Source of the DNA: Mobilicoccus sp032100225
GTDB lineage: Bacteria > Actinomycetota > Actinomycetes > Actinomycetales > Dermatophilaceae
Assembly (NCBI GenBank): GCA_032100225.1
Contig: DAMDJY010000121.1
Coordinates: 1-10,782 of the forward strand
Direction of reading: 5' to 3'
Length of the DNA stretch: 10,782 nt
This document shows positions 5,910 through 10,782 of the stretch, one piece after another; position 1 is the stretch's first letter; each line of letters opens with the position of its first letter. Below the pieces are notes generated by a model that was not told where the DNA came from, did no database searches, and saw only the letters and a list, made by a program, of their open reading frames with translations. Made by a program: the position numbers and the translations under genes.

Positions 5910-6398
5910 TCAGAGCTGGGTGGCGGTGCCTCCGGCAGCCTCGATCTTGCTCTTCGCCGAACCGGAGAACCGGTGGGCTGAGATGTTGACCGCAACCGTC
6001 AGGTCGCCCTCGCCGAGCACCTTGACCAGGTGCCCCTTACGAACCGCGCCACGCTCGACGAGTGCGTCGACAGAGATGTCGCCACCCGCGGGGAACAGTG
6101 CCTCGATCTTGTCCAGGTTCACGACCTGGTACTCGGTGCGGAACGGGTTGGTGAACCCACGCAGCTTCGGCAGGCGCATGTGGAGGGGCATCTGGCCACC
6201 CTCGAAGCCCTGCGGAACCTGGTAGCGAGCACTGGTGCCCTTGGTACCGCGGCCTGCAGTTTTACCCTTGCTTCCCTCACCACGACCCACGCGGGTACGC
6301 GCAGTCTTGGCTCCGGGGGCAGGACGCAGGTGGTGAACCTTCAGTGCGTGGCTCTTGGCCCCGCCCTCGGTCTCTCCGGCCTTGATGTCGTCAGCCAT
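5910..6398 (-). CDS. rplO: 50S ribosomal protein L15
   Basis: L15 (162 aa from this start) binds 23S rRNA late in large-subunit assembly and has a long basic extension reaching into the rRNA core. The signature VGRGEGSKGKTAGRGTKG is clear (about residues 37-54), followed by YQVPQGFEGGQMPLHMRLPKL and NPFRTEYQVVN. The first 20 residues are acidic, variable and typical of actinobacterial L15. The frame is also open to TTG at 6407, but GGAGGAGG (complement of 6408-6415) sits 9 bases before ATG at 6398 and directly abuts the TTG. ATG is therefore the start, leaving one base between rpmD and rplO. It is the last gene before the terminator. Confidence 0.97.
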   Translation of the reverse strand: MADDIKAGETEGGAKSHALKVHHLRPAPGAKTARTRVGRGEGSKGKTAGRGTKGTSARYQVPQGFEGGQMPLHMRLPKLRGFTNPFRTEYQVVNLDKIEALFPAGGDISVDALVERGAVRKGHLVKVLGEGDLTVAVNISAHRFSGSAKSKIEAAGGTATQL

Positions 6399-6399
6399 G

Positions 6400-6582
6400 T
6401 CAGTCAACCTCCTCCATGGAGACGAGGTGCGTCACAGTCTGGATCATCCCGCGAATCTCGGGACGGTCCTCCTTGACGACCACGTCACCGATGCGCTTGA
6501 GACCCAGCGAACGCAGGGTGTCGCGCTGGTTCTGCTTGCCGCCGATCTCGGAACGGGTCTGAGTCACCTTCAGCTGTGCCAT
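6400..6582 (-). CDS. rpmD: 50S ribosomal protein L30
   Basis: L30 (60 aa) is a small large-subunit protein contacting 23S rRNA domain II and 5S rRNA surroundings. The sequence MAQLKVTQTRSEIGGKQNQR and then LRSLGLKRIGDVVVKED is typical of the bacterial short form, and the length equals the family norm. The start is ATG at 6582, overlapping the rpsE stop in a TGATG junction. The frame extends further upstream, but that part lies inside rpsE and is not family-like. Its position between rpsE and rplO is canonical. Confidence 0.98.
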   Translation of the reverse strand: MAQLKVTQTRSEIGGKQNQRDTLRSLGLKRIGDVVVKEDRPEIRGMIQTVTHLVSMEEVD

Positions 6583-7223
6583 CAGGCGTTCACCCCCGCA
6601 GCGCGGGCGCGCAGCATGGCGGCCGGCGCAACGTGCTCGAGCGGCAGACCACGGCGAGCCGCCACGGCCTCCGGCTGCTCGAGGTCGGAGAGCGCCTTCA
6701 CCGTCGCGTGGACGATGTTGATGGCGTTCTGCGAACCGAGCGACTTGCTCAGCACGTCCTGGATACCGGCGCACTCGAGGACGGCGCGGACGGGACCACC
6801 GGCGATGACACCGGTACCCGGCGACGCCGGACGCAGGAGCACGACACCGGCAGCAGCCTCACCCTGGACGGGGTGGGGGATGGTGCCCTGAATGCGGGGA
6901 ACGCGGAAGAAGTTCTTCTTCGCTTCCTCGACACCCTTGGCGATGGCCGCGGGAACTTCCTTGGCCTTGCCGTAGCCGACACCCACGGTGCCGTCTCCGT
7001 CACCGACGACGACGAGGGCAGTGAAGCTGAAGCGACGACCACCCTTGACGACCTTGGAGACACGGTTGATGGTGACGACGCGCTCCAGGAACTGGTTGCG
7101 CTCTTCTTCACGACCTCCGCGACGGTTGCCGTCGCGGTTGTCGCGACCACCACTGCGGCGGTCGTTGTTGTTCGCGCCGGCGGAGTCGCCGGCGCCGGTG
7201 CCTCGGCGCTGGGGTCCAGCCAT
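6582..7223 (-). CDS. rpsE: 30S ribosomal protein S5
   Basis: S5 (213 aa) lies at the back of the 30S subunit next to S4, affects decoding accuracy and includes the loop where spectinomycin-resistance changes occur (VVKGGRRF, residues 58-65). The double-stranded-RNA-binding-like domain covers about residues 44-107 (ERVVTINRVSKVVKGGRRFSF, VVVGDGDGTVGVGYGKAKEV). The C-terminal half holds PASPGTGVIAGGPVRAVLE and the GSQNAINIVHAT block. Residues 1-41 are a low-complexity tail rich in Arg, Gly and Asn, common in actinobacteria and absent from E. coli. The start is ATG at 7223, with GAGGA about 8 bases upstream, 40 bases after rplR. The stop overlaps rpmD. Confidence 0.98.
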   Translation of the reverse strand: MAGPQRRGTGAGDSAGANNNDRRSGGRDNRDGNRRGGREEERNQFLERVVTINRVSKVVKGGRRFSFTALVVVGDGDGTVGVGYGKAKEVPAAIAKGVEEAKKNFFRVPRIQGTIPHPVQGEAAAGVVLLRPASPGTGVIAGGPVRAVLECAGIQDVLSKSLGSQNAINIVHATVKALSDLEQPEAVAARRGLPLEHVAPAAMLRARAAGVNA

Positions 7224-7263
7224 CAGACGTTCCTCTTCTTCTCGTTGCGGGTCGACATCGCGC

Positions 7264-7638
7264 TCACAGCGACAGACCTCCCTCTCGGGCGCCCTCGGCG
7301 ATCGCCGCGACGCGCCCGTGGTACTTGTTGCCGCCGCGGTCGAACACGACCGCGTCGATGCCGGCGTCCTTGGCCCGCTGGGCCACGAGCTCGCCGACCT
7401 TGCGCGCCTTGGCGGTCTTGTCGCCGTCGAAGCTGCGCAGGTCCGCCTCCATGGTGGAGGCCGAGGCGAGGGTACGACCCTCGGCGTCGTCCACGACCTG
7501 GACGAACATGTGTCGCGACGAGCGCGTGACCACGAGGCGCGGACGGACCGCGGTCCCCGTGATGCGCTTGCGCAGACGGAAGTGGCGACGCGTGCGGGCA
7601 GCGGCCTTGCTCTTGCCGCGCTTGATCGTGAGTGCCAT
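7264..7638 (-). CDS. rplR: 50S ribosomal protein L18
   Basis: L18 (124 aa) binds 5S rRNA with L5 and helps build the central protuberance. The basic N-terminus (residues 1-34, with RTRRHFRLRKRITGT) is followed by RPRLVVTRSSRHMFVQVVDD and the C-terminal DAVVFDRGGNKYHGRVAAIAEGAREGGL signature. GTG at 7641 is in frame just before it, but ATG at 7638 fits the family N-terminus and forms a TGATG overlap with the rplF stop, so coupling is likely. No unusual residues are seen. Confidence 0.98.
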   Translation of the reverse strand: MALTIKRGKSKAAARTRRHFRLRKRITGTAVRPRLVVTRSSRHMFVQVVDDAEGRTLASASTMEADLRSFDGDKTAKARKVGELVAQRAKDAGIDAVVFDRGGNKYHGRVAAIAEGAREGGLSL

Positions 7639-8177
7639 CACTTACCAGCCTTTCCGACCTTGCGGCGAATGTGCTCGCCCGCGTACCGCACACCCTTGCC
7701 CTTGTAGGGGTCGGGCTTGCGCAGCTTGCGGATGTTGGCAGCGGTCTCACCGACGAGCTGCTTGTCGATGCCCTGGATGGCGAACTTCGTGGGTCCCTCG
7801 ACCGTGAAGCTGATGCCCTCGGGGGCCTCGACGGTGATCGAGTGGCTGTAGCCGAGCGCGAACTCGAGGTTGCCCCCCTTGTTCTGCACGCGGTAACCGG
7901 TGCCGAAGATCTCCATCTTCTTCTCGTACCCGTTGGTGACGCCCTCGACCATGTTGGCGATGAGCGTGCGGGTGAGGCCGTGGAGCGAACGCGACTCGCG
8001 CTCGTCGTCGGGGCGCGTGACCGCGATGGCCCCGTCCTCGTCGCGGGCGACGCGGATCGGCTCGGACACGTTCATGGCCAGCTGGCCCTTGGGGCCCTTG
8101 ACCGAGACGGCCTGGCCGTCGATGGTCACGTCGACGCCGGAGGGAATGGTGATGGGGAGTCGTCCGATTCGGGACAT
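7638..8177 (-). CDS. rplF: 50S ribosomal protein L6
   Basis: L6 (179 aa) sits near the sarcin-ricin loop and the elongation-factor site of the large subunit. It is built from two related domains, roughly residues 1-82 and 83-179. The start MSRIGRLPITIPSGV, the middle TLIANMVEGVTNGYEKKMEI and the C-terminal signature PDPYKGKGVRYAGEHIRRKVGKAGK are diagnostic. The start is ATG at 8177 with a strong GGAAGGAGA site 7 bases upstream, 27 bases after rpsH. The stop overlaps the rplR start. Confidence 0.98.
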   Translation of the reverse strand: MSRIGRLPITIPSGVDVTIDGQAVSVKGPKGQLAMNVSEPIRVARDEDGAIAVTRPDDERESRSLHGLTRTLIANMVEGVTNGYEKKMEIFGTGYRVQNKGGNLEFALGYSHSITVEAPEGISFTVEGPTKFAIQGIDKQLVGETAANIRKLRKPDPYKGKGVRYAGEHIRRKVGKAGK

Positions 8178-8204
8178 TGCCTGGTCTCCTTCCTACTTCT
8201 CGGA

Positions 8205-8603
8205 TTACCAGACGTAGGCGAGGACTTCCCCACCCACACCCTTGTTGGCGGCCTGCTTGTCCGTGAGGAGGCCGGAGGACGTGGAGATGATCGCCACGCC
8301 GAGACCACCGAGGACCTTGGGCAGGTTGGTCGACTTCGCGTACACGCGGAGTCCGGGCTTGGACACGCGGCGCACGCCGGAGATGGAGCGCTCACGGTTG
8401 GGGCCGTACTTCAGCTCGATGGTCAGCGTCTTGCCGACCTCGGCGTCCTCGACCTTCCAACCCGCGATGTAACCCTCGGACGTGAGGATCTCCGCGATGT
8501 TGGACTTGAGCTTCGAAAACGGCATGGACACTGCGTCGTGGTGCGCCGAGTTGGCGTTACGCACGCGGGTGAGCATGTCCGCGATGGGGTCTGTCATCGT
8601 CAT
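8205..8603 (-). CDS. rpsH: 30S ribosomal protein S8
   Basis: S8 (132 aa) binds helix 21 of 16S rRNA and organises the central domain of the small subunit. MTMTDPIADMLTRVRNAN at the N-terminus, PFSKLKSNIAEIL, and the C-terminal STSSGLLTDKQAANKGVGGEVLAYVW are family signatures. An alternative ATG two codons in is possible, but MTMTDP is usual in actinobacteria, and GGAG lies 9 bases before ATG 8603. That GGAG sits in the loop of a small GGGC/GCCC hairpin (8607-8620). In E. coli S8 represses the spc operon; the target structure there lies near rplE, and I did not recognise it here. Confidence 0.98.
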   Translation of the reverse strand: MTMTDPIADMLTRVRNANSAHHDAVSMPFSKLKSNIAEILTSEGYIAGWKVEDAEVGKTLTIELKYGPNRERSISGVRRVSKPGLRVYAKSTNLPKVLGGLGVAIISTSSGLLTDKQAANKGVGGEVLAYVW

Positions 8604-8699
8604 TTTGGGCTTCTCCGCCCTTCCTCACCGCGGTTTCTGGTCCGACACCCGATGTGCCGGCAGACCTACGGTGTAGAAGTGTTGTCGTTGGACGAGCTG
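8604..8699 (-). other. rpsZ-rpsH gap with two small stem-loops
   Basis: This 96-base gap carries a 7-bp hairpin (8642-8660, CCGACAC with GTGCCGG, one G-U pair in the RNA, 5-base loop). A 4-bp hairpin (8607-8620) presents the rpsH ribosome binding site in its loop. It is the only sizeable gap inside the spc block (rplR-rpsE, 40 bases, is the next), so local control of rpsH translation is possible. No promoter or U-run terminator is evident. Confidence 0.35.
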
Positions 8700-8885
8700 T
8701 TACCAGCTGCTCTTGGTGACACCGGGCAGCTCACCGCGGTGAGCCATCTCGCGCAAGCAGATTCGGCACAGGCCGAACTTGCGGTACACCGAGTGCGGAC
8801 GGCCACACCGCTGGCAGCGGGTGTACGCGCGGACCTTGAACTTCGGCTTGGCGTTGGCCTTGTTGATCAGTGCGGTCTTGGCCAC
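8700..8885 (-). CDS. rpsZ: 30S ribosomal protein S14, type Z (zinc-binding)
   Basis: S14 (61 aa) is needed for assembly of the 30S head (3' major domain). This is the short zinc form, with ligands C24, C27, C40 and C43 in CQRC and CRIC and the HSVYRKFGLCRICLREMAHRGELPG signature. The longer zinc-free S14 (about 100 aa) is not in this window. GTG at 8891 is in frame, but AAGGAG (complement of 8894-8899) is 8 bases before GTG 8885 and only 2 from GTG 8891. GTG 8885 gives the typical start MAKTALINKA. It follows rplE by 2 bases. Confidence 0.98.
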   Translation of the reverse strand: MAKTALINKANAKPKFKVRAYTRCQRCGRPHSVYRKFGLCRICLREMAHRGELPGVTKSSW

Positions 8886-8887
8886 GA

Positions 8888-9460
8888 TCACTTCTCCTTG
8901 AACGGGAATCCGAGGTGGCGCAGCAACGCGCGTCCCTCGTCGTCATTCGTCGCAGTGGTGACGACCGTGATGTCCATACCGCGGACGTGGTCGATACGGT
9001 CCTGGTCGATCTCGTGGAACATCGACTGCTCGTTGAGGCCGAACGTGTAGTTGCCGCGCCCGTCGAACTGCTTGGGCGAGAGACCACGGAAGTCACGGAT
9101 TCGGGGCAGAGCCACCGACACGAGACGGTCCAGGAACTCCCACATGCGGTCCCCACGAAGGGTGGTGTGGCAACCGATGGGCATGCCCTCGCGCAGCTTG
9201 AACTGAGCGATGGACTTGCGGGCCTTGGTCACGACCGGCTTCTGACCGGTGATCGCGGTGAGGTCGCGAACAGCTCCCTCGATGCGCTTGCTGTCCTTCG
9301 CCGCTTCGCCGACACCCATGTTGACGACGACCTTGACGACGCCGGGGATCTGCATGACGTTCTCATACCCGAACTCCTCCTGGAGCTTGGGCTTGATCTC
9401 GTCGCGGTACTTGAGGCGCATACGGGCCTCGGGCGCCGTGGTGATGGTGTTCTCGCTCAT
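8888..9460 (-). CDS. rplE: 50S ribosomal protein L5
   Basis: L5 (190 aa) binds 5S rRNA, shapes the central protuberance and contacts P-site tRNA and S13. The sequence shows RLKYRDEIKPKLQEEFGYENVMQIPGVVKVVVNMGVGEA, then the GQKPVVTKARKSIAQFKLREGMPIG block. It ends with GMDITVVTTATNDDEGRALLRHLGFPF. In-frame GTG 9463 directly precedes ATG 9460. The ATG is preferred because it makes a TGATG overlap with the rplX stop and has an AAGGA site about 8 bases upstream. Translation is probably coupled with rplX. Confidence 0.98.
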   Translation of the reverse strand: MSENTITTAPEARMRLKYRDEIKPKLQEEFGYENVMQIPGVVKVVVNMGVGEAAKDSKRIEGAVRDLTAITGQKPVVTKARKSIAQFKLREGMPIGCHTTLRGDRMWEFLDRLVSVALPRIRDFRGLSPKQFDGRGNYTFGLNEQSMFHEIDQDRIDHVRGMDITVVTTATNDDEGRALLRHLGFPFKEK

Positions 9461-9813
9461 CACAGGTCCTTCCCGGAGCGCACGGACACGCGCACACGCT
9501 GGGTCTTGGTGCGACCGTCACGCTCGACGGTCTCGACGCGAGTGCGGATACGGGTCGGCTTGCCCGACTCGGGGTCGACGATCATCACGTTGCTCACGTG
9601 GATCGGCGCCTCGACGTCGACGATGCCGCCCGCGCCGCGCTGGCTCGCACGGGTGTGCTTGGTGACGCGGTTGATGCCTTCGACGAGCACGCGCCCGGTC
9701 TCGGGGAAAACCTCGATGACCTTGCCCTGCTTGCCGCGGTCGCCGCCCTTGGACTGCTTGCGACCGGAAATGACCTGAACCAGGTCACCCTTCTTGATTT
9801 TCATCTTGCCCAT
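9460..9813 (-). CDS. rplX: 50S ribosomal protein L24
   Basis: L24 (117 aa) is an early assembly protein that binds the 5' region of 23S rRNA near the exit tunnel. It has an N-terminal KOW-type fold: MKIKKGDLVQVISGR, then GKQGKVIEVFPETGRVLVEGINRVTKHTR. The later part includes GGIVDVEAPIHVSNVMIVDP. The start is ATG at 9813, with GGAGGT inside the end of rplN about 10 bases upstream. ATG three codons in is an alternative that would change only the first residues. It is separated by 3 bases from rplN, so it is co-transcribed. Confidence 0.98.
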   Translation of the reverse strand: MGKMKIKKGDLVQVISGRKQSKGGDRGKQGKVIEVFPETGRVLVEGINRVTKHTRASQRGAGGIVDVEAPIHVSNVMIVDPESGKPTRIRTRVETVERDGRTKTQRVRVSVRSGKDL

Positions 9814-9816
9814 GGG

Positions 9817-10185
9817 TTACAGCACCTCCGGTGCAAGCGAGATGATCTTCATGAACTTCTTGTCACGCAGCTCCCGGCCCACAGGGCCGAAGATGCGAGT
9901 ACCGCGCGGGTCGCCATCACCCTTGAGGATGACGGCCGCGTTCTCGTCGAACTTGATGTAGGAACCGTCGGGACGACGGCGCTCCTTCTTGGTCCGAACG
10001 ATGACGGCCTTGACGACGTCGCCCTTCTTGACGTTGCCGCCAGGGATGGCGTCCTTGACGGTGGCGACGATGACGTCACCGATACCGGCATACCGCCGGC
10101 CGGAGCCACCGAGCACACGGATGCACAAGATCTCCTTGGCTCCGGTGTTGTCGGCGACGCGAAGTCGCGACTCCTGCTGGATCAC
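9817..10185 (-). CDS. rplN: 50S ribosomal protein L14
   Basis: L14 (122 aa) lies on the subunit interface, forms bridges to 16S rRNA, and is the docking site of the silencing factor RsfS. The sequence is highly typical: MIQQESRLRVADNTGAKEI, RRYAGIGDVIVATVKDAIPGG, KKGDVVKAVIVRTKKE, FDENAAVILKGDGDPRGTRIFGPV. The length is exactly the family norm. The start is GTG at 10185 with AGGAG 6 bases upstream. It is the first gene of the spc block, after a 124-base gap with two hairpins. Confidence 0.98.
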   Translation of the reverse strand: MIQQESRLRVADNTGAKEILCIRVLGGSGRRYAGIGDVIVATVKDAIPGGNVKKGDVVKAVIVRTKKERRRPDGSYIKFDENAAVILKGDGDPRGTRIFGPVGRELRDKKFMKIISLAPEVL

Positions 10186-10216
10186 TTCTCACTCCTGTCG
10201 TCGCGCCGGTTCTCGG

Positions 10217-10233
10217 CCGGGGTACTCCCCCGG
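10217..10233 (-). other. Small stem-loop upstream of rplN
   Basis: CCGGGG (10217-10222) and CCCCGG (10228-10233) pair over 6 bp with a 5-base loop, about 30 bases before the rplN start codon. It could be part of the rplN leader. No clear -10/-35 pair was found in this gap. Confidence 0.3.
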
Positions 10234-10272
10234 TGAGCCTTGCGGAACGGATCTGTGGTCGTTGGGCGCAGC

Positions 10273-10294
10273 CACCCGGCCGTGAGGCCGGGTG
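10273..10294 (-). terminator. Perfect stem-loop after rpsQ, candidate S10 operon terminator
   Basis: CACCCGGCC (10273-10281) and GGCCGGGTG (10286-10294) form a perfect 9-bp stem with a 4-base loop, starting 15 bases after the rpsQ stop codon. There is no U-run after it on the minus strand. Many actinobacteria use hairpins with poor U-tracts, so it may partly end the S10 operon transcript before rplN. It might also serve only as a 3'-end or processing structure. Confidence 0.5.
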
Positions 10295-10309
10295 CGCGCA
10301 GAAGACGGT

Positions 10310-10597
10310 CTACTTAGCCTTCTCCACGATGCGCACCAGGCGCCACCGCTTCGTGGCGGACAGCGGACGCGTCTCCATCAGGAGCACGCGGTCACCCACG
10401 CCGGCCTCGTTGTTCTCGTCGTGCGCCTTCAGGCGGCTCGTGCGACGCAGGACCTTGCCGTAAAGCGGGTGCTTCACGCGGTCCTCGACCTCGACGACAA
10501 TGGTCTTGTCCATCTTGTCGCTGACGACGTAGCCGCTAGCCGACTTACGGAACTTACGGTCGGTGTCAACGGCCTCGCCGGTCACCTCGTTGTTCAC
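10310..10597 (-). CDS. rpsQ: 30S ribosomal protein S17
   Basis: S17 (95 aa from this start) is an OB-fold protein that binds the 5' domain of 16S rRNA early in assembly. The core GYVVSDKMDKTIVVEVEDRVKHPLYGKV and the C-terminal GDRVLLMETRPLSATKRWRLV are diagnostic. The frame is open to GTG at 10624, which would add nine residues. A very strong GGAGGAG site (complement of 10604-10610) lies exactly 6 bases before GTG 10597, so I prefer this start. It leaves a 29-base gap after rpmC. It is probably the last gene of the S10 operon. Confidence 0.96.
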   Translation of the reverse strand: MNNEVTGEAVDTDRKFRKSASGYVVSDKMDKTIVVEVEDRVKHPLYGKVLRRTSRLKAHDENNEAGVGDRVLLMETRPLSATKRWRLVRIVEKAK

Positions 10598-10603
10598 GGT
10601 GTT

Positions 10604-10610
10604 CTCCTCC
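10604..10610 (-). promoter_or_regulatory. Ribosome binding site deciding the rpsQ start
   Basis: GGAGGAG on the minus strand, 6 bases before GTG 10597. It lies within the nine-codon extension that would exist if GTG 10624 were used, and is the strongest site near rpsQ. Confidence 0.7.
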
Positions 10611-10626
10611 GGGGTGGTCGTCACAG

Positions 10627-10782
10627 TCAGCTCGCCACCTTCGGGCCGCCGATGTTGAGCTCACGCTCGCGCATGATCGTGTAGATCCGAGCGATGTCCT
10701 TGCGAACGGCGCGAAGACGGCTGTTGTTCTCGAGCTGGCCCGTGGCGGACTGGAACCGCAGGTTGAACAGTTCGCCCTTGGC
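10627..10782 (-). CDS. rpmC: 50S ribosomal protein L29, C-terminal part (cut by window edge)
   Basis: These are the last 51 codons of L29, a small two-helix protein near the exit tunnel of the large subunit, where it neighbours L23 and the docking site of trigger factor and SRP. The visible sequence AKGELFNLRFQSATGQLENN (residues 1-20 of the fragment), then RLRAVRKDIARIYTIMRERE, is the family hallmark. The gene is too short for a full frame here because its start lies beyond position 10782. It ends in TGA at 10627-10629, followed by rpsQ. The rplP and rpsC genes would be expected just beyond the window edge. Confidence 0.97.
   Translation of the reverse strand, partial: AKGELFNLRFQSATGQLENNSRLRAVRKDIARIYTIMRERELNIGGPKVAS

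Noticed and set aside
5910..6407. L15 starting at TTG 6407
   Set aside because: The ribosome binding site abuts this codon with no spacing, while ATG 6398 has a 9-base spacing.
10310..10624. Longer S17 starting at GTG 10624 immediately after rpmC
   Set aside because: The strong GGAGGAG site lies inside this extension and points to GTG 10597. The longer form is possible but less supported.
1..10782. Mobile elements, CRISPR arrays, tRNA/rRNA genes or an accessory defence or metabolic system
   Set aside because: All coding space is filled by conserved housekeeping genes in canonical order; no long direct repeats, transposase motifs or tRNA cloverleaf were seen.

Overview
This window is the downstream part of the bacterial S10-spc-alpha ribosomal protein supercluster. 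Every gene lies on the minus strand, so transcription runs from high to low coordinates. The organism is a high-GC Gram-positive (Actinomycetota). The evidence is strong G/C bias at third codon positions, frequent GTG starts, the order rplO-secY-adk-map-infA-rpmJ-rpsM-rpsK-rpsD-rpoA, a short-LID adenylate kinase, an S5 with a basic low-complexity N-terminus, and protein sequences of typical actinobacterial character. An order such as Micrococcales or Propionibacteriales fits, but I cannot fix the genus by eye.

Layout in direction of transcription: (1) the end of the S10 operon, rpmC (cut by the window edge) and rpsQ, closed by a stem-loop at 10273-10294. (2) The spc block, rplN-rplX-rplE-rpsZ-rpsH-rplF-rplR-rpsE-rpmD-rplO (10185-5910), tightly packed with several TGATG stop/start overlaps. 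It ends in the best intrinsic terminator of the window, a bulged 15-bp stem followed by five U (5832-5877). (3) secY-adk-map (5719-2973), with its own probable promoter. (4) A 279-base spacer with a candidate promoter and several short hairpins, leading to infA, rpmJ, rpsM, rpsK, rpsD and the start of rpoA, which is cut at the left edge. The small rpmJ gene (37 codons) lies at 2249-2362.

Together these genes supply large- and small-subunit ribosomal proteins, initiation factor IF-1, the Sec translocon channel, adenylate kinase, the essential methionine aminopeptidase and the RNA polymerase alpha subunit. This is one housekeeping growth-rate cluster. No mobile element, CRISPR array, tRNA, phage gene or accessory system is visible, and I found no sign of a new biological system. 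The points worth a second look are RNA-level: strong hairpins in nearly every intergenic gap (possible attenuators or ribosomal-protein autoregulatory leaders), the stop/start overlaps, and a tiny in-gap reading frame ahead of rpsE. No gene-free stretch exceeds 300 bases; the longest are 2694-2972 and 275-488, both described below.
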